From Singulisphaera sp. GP187 (GTDB lineage: Bacteria > Planctomycetota > Planctomycetia > Gemmatales > Gemmataceae), in NCBI GenBank assembly GCA_945905925.1, contig CAMDQN010000054.1:1-41684 (forward strand): a stretch of DNA of 41,684 nt. The letters are read 5' to 3'. The notes beneath the pieces are model-generated. The model ran no database searches, was not told where the DNA came from, and worked only from the letters and a program-made list of their open reading frames with translations. Of this stretch, positions 16,068 to 23,794 are shown in pieces. The stretch's first letter is position 1. Each line of letters begins with the position of its first letter. The position numbers were made by a program, and so were the translations under genes.

Positions 16068-18356
16068 ATGAACCCACTGCAACGAGCCGCGTTCGTCCGC
16101 AAGGCGAGTTACGTCGCGGCAATCCTCGTGCTGTTCACGGTCAGCATGTTCTGGCGCGGTGCGATCCCGGTCCCGCTGGGCACCTCGACCGCGACCGCGG
16201 CGACGCCGTTCCGGTGGGCCGCGAACCACACCATCCAGAACCAGGCCCAGCGCCTGGAAGTGTGGGAACTCGACGAGCGAGAGGGCGAGGCCGAAATCAC
16301 CGGCAGCGCGCTGCGGCTCACGCTCACCGGCTCGCGCGGCATCGCGGTCACTGCGTTGTGGCTTTCCGCCATCGACAAGCAGAAGCGGAACGACTTCCAC
16401 GAGTTCGAGACCCGCGTCCGAATGGTCACCAAGCTCCAACCGAACTTCATCACGCCATGGATCTTCCAGAGCTGGAACATCGCGTACAACGTGTCGGTCG
16501 AAATGCACGGCTCCGGCGACATGTACTTCTACATCGTTCGCGGCATCCAACTGCTCGCGGAAGGCGAACGCCGCAACAAGCGATCCCCGGACATGCGGTA
16601 TCAGATCGCGTTCTACTACCAGAACAAGTTCGGCGTGTCCGACCAGGTCGAAGTGCTGCGGTGTCTGTACGACCTGAGTTGTATGCCGCCGAGCGAGCGT
16701 CAGGCGGACGACTTCTACACGACGGCATCCGACGGCAGCAAGAAATTCAACCAGGATCGTTTCCAGACGTTCTGCGAGAAACACCCCCACCTGGTTCGGC
16801 GTCTCCGCGGTCAGGAACAGCAGTACACGGACAAGCGATCGAAGGAGAAGTTGCGCCGCGCCACCCCGCAGGAGATCGTGGATTTCCTCAAGACCAACTG
16901 GGAGGTTCCATCCCGATATCGCGTTAACTCGTTGAAGCAACCGATCGACGAGTTGGACACATCCGAGAACCCGTTCCCGGTGCTCCCGCCGAAGTTCAAC
17001 CAGGGGCCGGGCGAGGCGCACCCGGAGCTCGAGACCAAGAACGACACCGAAACGACCGGCGGGTACTTCACCGCGTTCAAGGCCGCCCGCGCGTGGTACA
17101 GCTACTCACTGGTGCTGCTCCCTCCGCCGCTGATCGACGCGCAGGGGCTGGCGATCCCGGGGCCAACCTCGCGCCCGGGCGAGTTCGGTCACGACCCGGC
17201 GACCCACCGCGTCCCGCGACTGCCCATGATGATCATCTTCCGCCAGGGAGCCCCGCGCGCTCAAACCTACCAGGCGGACATGGAACAAAAAGAGGGCTGG
17301 TTCGACGAAGAGGGCTGGGTGATTGACAAGCCAGGCGGCGAGCCGTCGAAGTGGTGGTTCCCGGACGACCCTGACCGGCCGACGCGTGCCAAGGGCGTGG
17401 TCGCGGGCGCTGGCCGGGCGTGGTCGCTGGACGAGTGGCGCCGGGCCGCGGAGATGTGGGACCGGCACGGGAAGGACTACGGCCTGTCTTTCGTACTCGG
17501 GCGGCAGGAAACACTGGCGAACCGGCGCGGCGACCCGAGTTCCATTCCTCCCGAACTGTCCCCGGAACAACTCGCCGACCCAGTCATGCGCGAACGCTAC
17601 CTCGCGAAGATCGGACTGGAGTTCTACGGTTCGAACCGCAGCGTCACCAACTTCCCCTACTTCCTCGCCGCGGCACAGGCTGAGGAGAAGCGTGCGACCG
17701 TGACGGCCCGTAAGACCCTCTGGAAAGCAGAACGGGCTGCCAAGAGCGGGATCGAGACGGAACTCGCCATCCGCCTCTACAAGGAGGGATTAGACCTGTG
17801 GAAGCAGGTACTCATCAACAACAAGGACTTCCACCGCCCAGAGCGGTCCGAGCGCACTGAAGAGGAGACGTTCGAGTACGAACTGGCCTACATGCGACTC
17901 CTGGTATCGGACGACGAGCGGGTCCGCGAGCGGGCCAACGAGGTATTCCAGGCGTGGCGCGGGTTGATCCCGTTCCGCAAGCCCGCGGTCCCGTTCCCGA
18001 CCGACGAGTTCCGCAAGTGGCGTTGGATGATCCCGTTCCTGCCGGTCTCGCGCGGAGCCGAGGTGCCGGCGACACCTGACCCGCTGTGGACGCCGGCCAA
18101 TCGCGAAGAGATCAAGTGGCACGTCGTCGAGAACGCCAGCGCGAAGGACTTTGAACGCATCGAGGATCTGGAGAAGCGGAAGCAACAAGATTTCTCATCG
18201 CCGTTCGTCGGCTCACTGGCGCCCGACCGGCTCGCGTGGGTGGGCGAAGGGATGAAGGAGGCCGTGCGCGTCCGGCAGGGCGTGTCGCGAAAGCAACCAC
18301 CGCCAGCAGCGCCAGGCGCGACCCCCATGGCGACCCCAGAGCCGGGCAAGCCGTAA
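16068..18356 (+). CDS. membrane-anchored accessory protein of the ABC trio
   Basis: The 762-residue protein has one N-terminal membrane anchor (YVAAILVLFTVSMFWRG, residues 15-31) and a long, mainly extracytoplasmic body. The region at about residues 85-200 is helical and Trp/Tyr-rich (SAIDKQKRNDFHEFETRVRM, LQPNFITPWIFQSWNIAYNVS), reminiscent of TPR-like packing. The rest is not a family I can name. The C-terminus is Pro/Ala-rich (PPAAPGATPMATPEPGKP). AGAGG precedes the ATG. It follows the permease by 80 bases on the same strand, so I infer a role with that transporter. Similar large anchored proteins occur in other planctomycetes, but I know of no experimentally established function. Confidence 0.65.
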   Translation: MNPLQRAAFVRKASYVAAILVLFTVSMFWRGAIPVPLGTSTATAATPFRWAANHTIQNQAQRLEVWELDEREGEAEITGSALRLTLTGSRGIAVTALWLSAIDKQKRNDFHEFETRVRMVTKLQPNFITPWIFQSWNIAYNVSVEMHGSGDMYFYIVRGIQLLAEGERRNKRSPDMRYQIAFYYQNKFGVSDQVEVLRCLYDLSCMPPSERQADDFYTTASDGSKKFNQDRFQTFCEKHPHLVRRLRGQEQQYTDKRSKEKLRRATPQEIVDFLKTNWEVPSRYRVNSLKQPIDELDTSENPFPVLPPKFNQGPGEAHPELETKNDTETTGGYFTAFKAARAWYSYSLVLLPPPLIDAQGLAIPGPTSRPGEFGHDPATHRVPRLPMMIIFRQGAPRAQTYQADMEQKEGWFDEEGWVIDKPGGEPSKWWFPDDPDRPTRAKGVVAGAGRAWSLDEWRRAAEMWDRHGKDYGLSFVLGRQETLANRRGDPSSIPPELSPEQLADPVMRERYLAKIGLEFYGSNRSVTNFPYFLAAAQAEEKRATVTARKTLWKAERAAKSGIETELAIRLYKEGLDLWKQVLINNKDFHRPERSERTEEETFEYELAYMRLLVSDDERVRERANEVFQAWRGLIPFRKPAVPFPTDEFRKWRWMIPFLPVSRGAEVPATPDPLWTPANREEIKWHVVENASAKDFERIEDLEKRKQQDFSSPFVGSLAPDRLAWVGEGMKEAVRVRQGVSRKQPPPAAPGATPMATPEPGKP

Positions 18357-18367
18357 CCGCAGACCGG

Positions 18368-18444
18368 GGCGATGGGGCGTAAGCCCCCGCTCGCAGCGCC
18401 GTTTCTCTTGCGAAGCATCAGGGGGCTTACGCTCCCCGCTCGCC
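18368..18444. repeat. GGCGAGCGGGGGGCG palindromic repeat, copy 2
   Basis: The left arm (about 18368-18388) includes GATGGGGCGTAAGCCCCC. The right arm (18417-18444) includes ATCAGGGGGCTTACGCTCCC and ends GCTCGCC. It shares its right arm almost exactly with copy 1 at 13663-13691. It lies between the accessory gene and the deacetylase gene, ending 23 bases before the latter's ATG. Confidence 0.8.
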
Positions 18445-18467
18445 TTCTAACACAAGAACCCCCACCC

Positions 18468-19220
18468 ATGAACCACACTGCCCTCGCCATCCTCGCACAC
18501 CCCGACGACGCCGAGTTCCTCTGTGCCGGCACTCTGGTTCGGCTCCAGAAGGAACACGGCTGGACGATCCACGTCGCGACCATGACGCCCGGCGACTGCG
18601 GTTCCGCCGAACACACCCCCGACGAGATCGCGCGCATCCGCCGCGCCGAGGGCAAGGCCGCTGCCGAAGCCATCGGCGCGACCTACACCTGCCTCGAAGA
18701 ACGCGACCTACGCGTGATCTACAACGAAAGCGCTCTTGAGAAAGTAACGCGACTCATCAACGCGGTCGCGGCGTCGGTGGTGTTCACGCACAGCCCGGAC
18801 GACTACCACCTCGACCACGAGCAGACGAGCAAGTTGGTGCGTGCGGCGTCGTTCGCGGCGCCCATCCCAAACTTCCTGCACGCTCGCCACCTGCACCCAC
18901 CGATCGAACACATCCCGCACCTGTTCTACTGCGACCCGCTCGAAGGTAACGACGCGTTCGGCCAGCCGATCAAGCCCGGGTTCCGCATCGACATCAGCAG
19001 CGTGATCGCGGACAAGTCGCGGATGCTGGACTGTCACGAGAGCCAGCGAGCCTGGCTGCGGAAGCACCACGGGGTCGATAACCTCGTCGATTCGATGCGC
19101 GAGTGGGGTGCGGTTCAGGGCGCCGCGGCGGGCGTGCCGTATGCCGAAGGGTTCCGCCAGCACCTCGGCCATAGTTACCCCAAGAACAACCTCCTCGCGG
19201 AGTTGCTCGGCAGCGTGTGA
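18468..19220 (+). CDS. PIG-L/LmbE family deacetylase, BshB1-like
   Basis: The 250-residue enzyme has the zinc motif AHPDDAE at residues 10-16 and YHLDH at 113-117. These are the metal and catalytic residues of the PIG-L/LmbE N-acetylglucosamine deacetylases. The TPGDCGSAEHTPDEIARIRRAE region (split at 40-61) is also typical. The family includes BshB1, which removes acetate from GlcNAc-malate during bacillithiol synthesis, and deacetylases of other GlcNAc conjugates. Family assignment is firm; the exact substrate is not, since no other bacillithiol gene is visible in the window. The ATG at 18468 was chosen because the upstream in-frame codons lie inside a palindromic repeat. Confidence 0.88.
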   Translation: MNHTALAILAHPDDAEFLCAGTLVRLQKEHGWTIHVATMTPGDCGSAEHTPDEIARIRRAEGKAAAEAIGATYTCLEERDLRVIYNESALEKVTRLINAVAASVVFTHSPDDYHLDHEQTSKLVRAASFAAPIPNFLHARHLHPPIEHIPHLFYCDPLEGNDAFGQPIKPGFRIDISSVIADKSRMLDCHESQRAWLRKHHGVDNLVDSMREWGAVQGAAAGVPYAEGFRQHLGHSYPKNNLLAELLGSV

Positions 19221-19282
19221 AAACGCGGTGCGAAAGTTGTGTGAAGATCGGACCGCGTGTCCGGTTCACGCCGCGAAGATCG

Positions 19283-19312
19283 TTGACATGGGTAACTGCG
19301 CGGGTTTACGAT
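19283..19312 (+). promoter_or_regulatory. sigma-70-like promoter
   Basis: TTGACA at 19283-19288 is followed after 18 bases by TACGAT at 19307-19312. The -10 box ends 50 bases before the ATG of the LEDR-motif protein at 19363. The -35 box is a perfect match to the consensus and the -10 box matches four of six positions. No experimental support exists. Confidence 0.5.
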
Positions 19313-19362
19313 CCCATCGCACTGCAGGATCGAAGCCGTGACGGCACTTCAGGAGAACGCCC

Positions 19363-20775
19363 ATGTTCCGCTCGTCCAAGTCTTTCCTCACGCGTCTCAT
19401 CGGCCTCACAATCGCCCCCCCCGTCAAAACGTCAGTGAGGGCGCGGCACGCGAACCGCTTTCGCCCGATGCTAGAGGCGTTCGAGGACCGCACGGTGCCG
19501 GCAGCGGGAATTTACACCTGGATCGGGTCCGTGAGCACCGACGCAACGGACCTGTCCAACTGGTCCATCTCAGGGGCGTCCTCGGCGCCCGGTTCGACCG
19601 CCAACCTCATCTTCGGTTCTAGCGCCCAGCGCAACTGTGTCGGGTTGGTGTCCACGGGAACCTCGTTCGCAGTCGTCACGCTCGCGGACAATTTCGCGTA
19701 CACCGCCTCGCTCGGGGAAGACCTGACGTTCGGCAACTTCACGCTGGCGGGCGGGGCCATCTCGCAACCGGACGCGAACAGCGACCTGACCGTGACCGGC
19801 GCGTTCAACTGGACCGGCGGCACACTCAACAGCAGTGAATACCTCTCGACCTTCACAATCACCGGCGAGACCGCCACGGGCTTGTTCGCACCGGCGAGCG
19901 CGGGAACTGTCTGGCTAGGCAGCAATTTCAGCCTTGAGGACGGGGCCGTCGCGACGATGGAAGAGGGCACAATCGAACTGAACAAGGATGGGATCGAACT
20001 CTGCACCGCCACCAGGGCGAGCCTCAACTTCGACCCCGAGTCGGGATCTGCGATCTTCGGCGTCACGCGGTATCTCGACGGCTCTATTGGCTCTGGTACA
20101 ACTTGGACGATCAGCGCCGGCGCGTCGGTTCCGTTCAAGGGGATGATCACCAACAACGGCACACTCGCGATTCTGCCCGGCTCCACCATCACCATTGCCG
20201 GCAAGCCGACGATCGCTGTCGCCTACGGTCAAGGCGTCGGTGCATCGATCTTCCTTCACGGCTCCTCGACCCTCGCGACCGCGGCGGACAAGAAAGTGGT
20301 ACTCGCTGGCGGAAAACTGGCCACCGTGTACAACTCCGATGTCAGCAGCGCCAACGCCACAGTCAAGACCGACCAGTTCGAAGTCGCGGGCACGGACATC
20401 TACATCAACTATCAGGGGTCGAATGTCCACTTTGGCGAGTTGCTCGTCGACGGGGATGTTCTGTGGACCGGTGGCACCTTCCACACCGAGGTGTACAACG
20501 GCGGGGCGACGTGCAACGTCTGGCGGACGACCAACGCGGGCGGCAACGGCGCACAATTCACAATCGCCGGTGGTACTATCGACGCGATTTTCCTCGACAC
20601 GGATCACAATACCGGCTCGTTCCCGTTCGGAGGTGACTCTTGGAAGGTGCTTCGGGCGGGTGGGGGTTTCGTAGACGATACCGCCCCGAACCTCATGGAC
20701 ACCGATCCCGATCTCTGGGAGATGGAAGTCGATCCCGATAACCCGGCAATTTACTGGAAGGTGGTAGCGAAGTGA
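19363..20775 (+). CDS. secreted surface protein with LEDR-type N-terminal motif
   Basis: The 470-residue product starts with a basic, weakly hydrophobic leader and then RFRPMLEAFEDRTVPA at about residues 32-47. That motif, close to LEDRxxPA, marks many large secreted planctomycete proteins. The mature part is rich in Thr, Ser, Gly and Asn and shows many short beta repeats (FTLAGGAISQPDANSDLTVTG, FNWTGGTLNSSEYLSTFTITG, LAGGKLATVYNSD), consistent with a beta-helix or autotransporter-like fold. AGGAG lies just upstream of the ATG. A sigma-70-like promoter is at 19283-19312. It is probably exported to the cell surface; the role is unknown. Confidence 0.8.
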   Translation: MFRSSKSFLTRLIGLTIAPPVKTSVRARHANRFRPMLEAFEDRTVPAAGIYTWIGSVSTDATDLSNWSISGASSAPGSTANLIFGSSAQRNCVGLVSTGTSFAVVTLADNFAYTASLGEDLTFGNFTLAGGAISQPDANSDLTVTGAFNWTGGTLNSSEYLSTFTITGETATGLFAPASAGTVWLGSNFSLEDGAVATMEEGTIELNKDGIELCTATRASLNFDPESGSAIFGVTRYLDGSIGSGTTWTISAGASVPFKGMITNNGTLAILPGSTITIAGKPTIAVAYGQGVGASIFLHGSSTLATAADKKVVLAGGKLATVYNSDVSSANATVKTDQFEVAGTDIYINYQGSNVHFGELLVDGDVLWTGGTFHTEVYNGGATCNVWRTTNAGGNGAQFTIAGGTIDAIFLDTDHNTGSFPFGGDSWKVLRAGGGFVDDTAPNLMDTDPDLWEMEVDPDNPAIYWKVVAK

Positions 20776-20828
20776 GACTTTCTGGCAGAAGCGTTTAAAC
20801 ATTCAGTTTCACTGCCTGGGGAGCACTT

Positions 20829-21443
20829 ATGTCGCGCATCATCTTGTTTGTGCTGGTTTTGCTGTTGTGTCTCAGTCACACCTCACTGGCTGCGGAATAC
20901 CATCCATGTCAGGGGCGGGTAGTTCCCCCCCGGAATCCGCGAGCGGGCGACAGTGTGAACAACGACTTCGGTGGCGTCGTCACAGCGGTGGCGAAGGACT
21001 CGATCACGATCCGGTGGGTCAACTTGCCGAACGAACCGCCGAAGACGTTCGCGGTGTCCGAGGCGCTGGCCGCGGGTAAGGTGCCCGTCGAACCGCGTAT
21101 GCTCCCCGGTGCGCAGCATGCGTACCTTGTGCTTCCCGAGGAGATGTACCGATTAGTCGACGTGAAGGTCGGCGATTGCATCGCGATCTTGTACGCCCGC
21201 GTCGATGGCGTCGATATCTGCGACCACATCCGCATTCGTCGTCGTCCCGGCAGTGAGGTGCCGCCGCTACCGAAAGCGGCCGAAGACCTGCGGGACGGGC
21301 GCGAGATATGGAAGGCCAAGAACCCCGGCAAGCCACTCCCGGAACACTTCGCGAAGGTGCGATACCAGCCGTACCACGAGTGGATCAACGCGTACTGGGC
21401 AAAGGTCGCCCCCATGCCGCGCGAGGTGAAGGCCAAGCCGTGA
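20829..21443 (+). CDS. small secreted protein, first of a tandem pair
   Basis: The 204-residue product has a signal peptide (MSRIILFVLVLLLCLSHTSLA). The mature region contains HPCQG, DFGGVVTAVAKDSITIRWVN, a MYRLVDVKVGDCIAILYARV beta segment, DHIRIRRRPG, VPPLPKAAEDLR, YHEWINAYW and an ending PMPREVKAKP. All of these have counterparts in the next gene, so the two arose by duplication. GGGGAG precedes the ATG. The central part could be a small beta-barrel. No known family or catalytic motif was recognised. Confidence 0.75.
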   Translation: MSRIILFVLVLLLCLSHTSLAAEYHPCQGRVVPPRNPRAGDSVNNDFGGVVTAVAKDSITIRWVNLPNEPPKTFAVSEALAAGKVPVEPRMLPGAQHAYLVLPEEMYRLVDVKVGDCIAILYARVDGVDICDHIRIRRRPGSEVPPLPKAAEDLRDGREIWKAKNPGKPLPEHFAKVRYQPYHEWINAYWAKVAPMPREVKAKP

Positions 21444-21502
21444 AGACGCCGAGAAATGCCCAACTCCTCAGCGCCCCGCAGGTCGCAAGCGAAGGAACGT
21501 TG

Positions 21503-22135
21503 ATGTCCCGCATCATCCGGTTCGTGGCACTGGTTTCACTTCTGTCGCCCGGTGTGCCCCTGCTGATGGCCGTGGACTGCCGTCCGTGCCAAGGAGTGAA
21601 AGTTCCACCGGAGCCGAGGAACGACGCAGGCGGTGTGCCGTACTGCGGCAAGGTGACGGACGTGACCCGCACGTCCATTACGGTGCAATACGCCGACGAG
21701 AAGCCGAAATGCTTCGCGGCCTCCGACGCGCTCGCTGCCGGGAAGTGCCCGAAAGAGCCGCGGCCAATCCCCGGGCGCCAGCAACCGTACTTCGTCCAAC
21801 CGTCGATGATGTATCGGTTGACCGACGTTGTGGTTGGCGATTGGGTCGATATCTGTTATTCATCGGTGGACGGGGTGATTACCTGTGACCACATCTGCAT
21901 CAAGAAGCGGCCAGGCGGGCTTGTTCCACCTCTGCCGGAGGAGGCTGAAGCGTTACGAATGCGGCGCCCGCTGGCACCCGGGGTTCCGTTGAAGAACCCG
22001 CACATAGCCTACCATGAATGGACGAACGCGTACTGGGATCTCGAAGACCGTGACATCGCGTACCCCGAGAAGTTCGGCCGCGACCGACGTTTCCCGGTCG
22101 CGCCACTGCCGCGAGAAGTGAAACCACAGCCGTGA
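21503..22135 (+). CDS. small secreted protein, second of a tandem pair
   Basis: The 210-residue product starts MSRIIRFVALVSLLSPGVPLL, a signal peptide close to its upstream neighbour's. It repeats the same blocks: RPCQGVKVPP, TSITVQYADE, MYRLTDVVVGDWVDICYSS, TCDHICIKKRPGG, VPPLPEEAEALR, YHEWTNAYW and PLPREVKPQP. It has more cysteines than its paralogue (CRPC, YCGK, KCF, GKCP, ICY, TCDHIC), which suggests disulfides or metal binding after export. The frame is open from 21308, but the ATG at 21503 with AAGGA upstream gives the signal peptide. It follows its paralogue by 59 bases. Confidence 0.75.
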   Translation: MSRIIRFVALVSLLSPGVPLLMAVDCRPCQGVKVPPEPRNDAGGVPYCGKVTDVTRTSITVQYADEKPKCFAASDALAAGKCPKEPRPIPGRQQPYFVQPSMMYRLTDVVVGDWVDICYSSVDGVITCDHICIKKRPGGLVPPLPEEAEALRMRRPLAPGVPLKNPHIAYHEWTNAYWDLEDRDIAYPEKFGRDRRFPVAPLPREVKPQP

Positions 22136-22182
22136 ACGAGCCTGCGCCCCGTGAAGCGGTTCGCCATCCCTTGTGAGCCGAA

Positions 22183-22518
22183 ATGGAAACCGCGACCGGG
22201 AACCTCTTCATCAACTTGCCCGCGGCGCCGCCCGCGGGTGAGCAATTCGACGTGCTGCTTGAACGCCCCGGCTGGAAGGTCGAGCGCATCGTCTCCTGGG
22301 GTCACGCAACCGCACCGGGCGAGTGGTTCGACCAACTCACCGACGAATGGGTGGTGCTGCTCGCGGGCGCCGCGAGTCTTCTGATCGAGAGCGAAGCAAC
22401 GCCGCGCGAACTCGCACCGGGCGACTGGGTGTTTCTCGCGGCGCGCGTGCGGCACCGCGTCGAGTGGACCGACCCGGCGCGGCCGACCGTGTGGCTCGCG
22501 TTCCACACGATCGCGTAG
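22183..22518 (+). CDS. cupin domain protein
   Basis: The 111-residue protein is a single small cupin barrel. The two-motif pattern is visible as GEWFDQLTDEWVVLLAGAASLLIE in the first half and ELAPGDWVFLAARVRHRVEW in the second, with the conserved PGDW turn and the H of RHRVEW. The His-rich first motif of metal cupins is weak, since only a few candidate ligands are present, so metal dependence is uncertain. It is probably cytoplasmic because no signal is present. It lies 47 bases after the secreted pair on the same strand, without an obvious functional link. Confidence 0.82.
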   Translation: METATGNLFINLPAAPPAGEQFDVLLERPGWKVERIVSWGHATAPGEWFDQLTDEWVVLLAGAASLLIESEATPRELAPGDWVFLAARVRHRVEWTDPARPTVWLAFHTIA

Positions 22519-22618
22519 TTGCCGTGCGATTCACAGCGACGCGGTTCCGCGCAACACAACACAGCACGGTCATCCCGACGACCGTCGGTGCTAATGTTGA
22601 AGCATTTCATATCTGGAG

Positions 22619-22648
22619 TTCACGCTCAGCTCAACGTGTGGGTATACT
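22619..22648 (+). promoter_or_regulatory. possible sigma-70-like promoter
   Basis: TTCACG at 22619-22624 and TATACT at 22643-22648 are separated by 18 bases. The -10 box is close to consensus and the -35 box is weak. It lies about 40 bases before the GTG start of the EF-hand gene at 22686. Confidence 0.35.
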
Positions 22649-22685
22649 GCAAAAGCCGACCGAAAACCTGCCGAGGCGCTGACGC

Positions 22686-23687
22686 GTGCGCACCACAACC
22701 CTCGCGGCTTGGACCACAACTGCCGTACTCGCTCTGCTGCTGACCCCGGATCAGGGCCGCGCACAGCCACCGGGCGCGGGTAAACCGCCCAAACCGCCCG
22801 CGGACGAGTTCCGCTCGATCGTCCGTGAGGTCGAGGAAGCGTACAAGGCGCCCTACGAGGTGGACAAGGACATCCTCGACGAACTCCGTAAGCAGTATAA
22901 GAATCCCACGCCCGAGCGCGAGGCGAAAATCTTCCGCGAGGTCCAGCGACTCTACAACCTGACCCCGGATCAGGAAAAGAGTATCACCGCGGAACTTCGG
23001 AAAGCCTACGAGCGTCCGTCCCCCGAACAGGAAACGCGAATCTTCGACGCGATCCGCAGCAACGGCCGCCTCCCGGTCGGCACGGTGCCCGCTTCAATCC
23101 AGGCCGAACAATCGGCCAAACTGTTCCGCAGTTTTGACCGCAACGCGGATGGGCGGCTCGCGCCCGACGAGATGCCGGAAACCCTTGGCGAGCAATGGAA
23201 GAAGTGGGACCGGAGCGGAGACGGGGCCATCGACTTCGCGGAGTACGGCGACTACTACCAGGCTCACTTGCGCTCCGTAACGGAGCGAGTAGCGTCGGGC
23301 GAGATTTCGATCAAGCTCCCCAAAGGTGCGGTGCTGTCGCTCGCCGACGTGCGCCCAACCGCACCGACAAAAGTCGCCCCGGTGCCAGAAGGCACGCTGC
23401 GCGATCCGCTCCCGTTCGCGGTGAGGTTCGGCAAGTTGCCGCCCGGTCTGCCCGGCTGGTTTGTCGAATACGACACTGACCAGGACGGTCAGGTCTGCCT
23501 GTACGAGTGGCGTCGAAAGGGTCAACCGATCGACGGGTTCACCCCGATGGACAGCAACGGCGACTGCCTGATTACGGCCGACGAGGTGTTGCGGTTCTTG
23601 GCGGCGAAAGCAAAAGAGAAGCCCGCCGAAGCGGACTCCGAAAGCGGCACCCCACCCAAGAAATCGCCTGACAAGAAAAGACCGTGA
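22686..23687 (+). CDS. secreted protein with four EF-hand loops
   Basis: The 333-residue product begins at a GTG with GAGG upstream and has a signal peptide ending near the Ala of GRAQ (about residue 26). Charged helices at about 40-125 precede four EF-hand loops: DRNADGRLAPDE (151-162), DRSGDGAIDFAE (175-186), DTDQDGQVCLYE (263-274) and DSNGDCLITADE (289-300). They form two pairs separated by a linker. In the fourth loop the usual Gly at position 6 is Cys. Such loops bind calcium, so this is probably an exported calcium-binding protein. The C-terminus is Lys/Pro-rich. Confidence 0.85.
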   Translation: MRTTTLAAWTTTAVLALLLTPDQGRAQPPGAGKPPKPPADEFRSIVREVEEAYKAPYEVDKDILDELRKQYKNPTPEREAKIFREVQRLYNLTPDQEKSITAELRKAYERPSPEQETRIFDAIRSNGRLPVGTVPASIQAEQSAKLFRSFDRNADGRLAPDEMPETLGEQWKKWDRSGDGAIDFAEYGDYYQAHLRSVTERVASGEISIKLPKGAVLSLADVRPTAPTKVAPVPEGTLRDPLPFAVRFGKLPPGLPGWFVEYDTDQDGQVCLYEWRRKGQPIDGFTPMDSNGDCLITADEVLRFLAAKAKEKPAEADSESGTPPKKSPDKKRP

Positions 23688-23794
23688 GACGTGACTACCA
23701 CGCCGGGCATCCTGTTTGGAATGCTTGGCGTGGCAGTTGGAGTGCCGAGCGGTGATTGGCCCCTGCGGTGCCAACACTAAACAACGCGACATCG

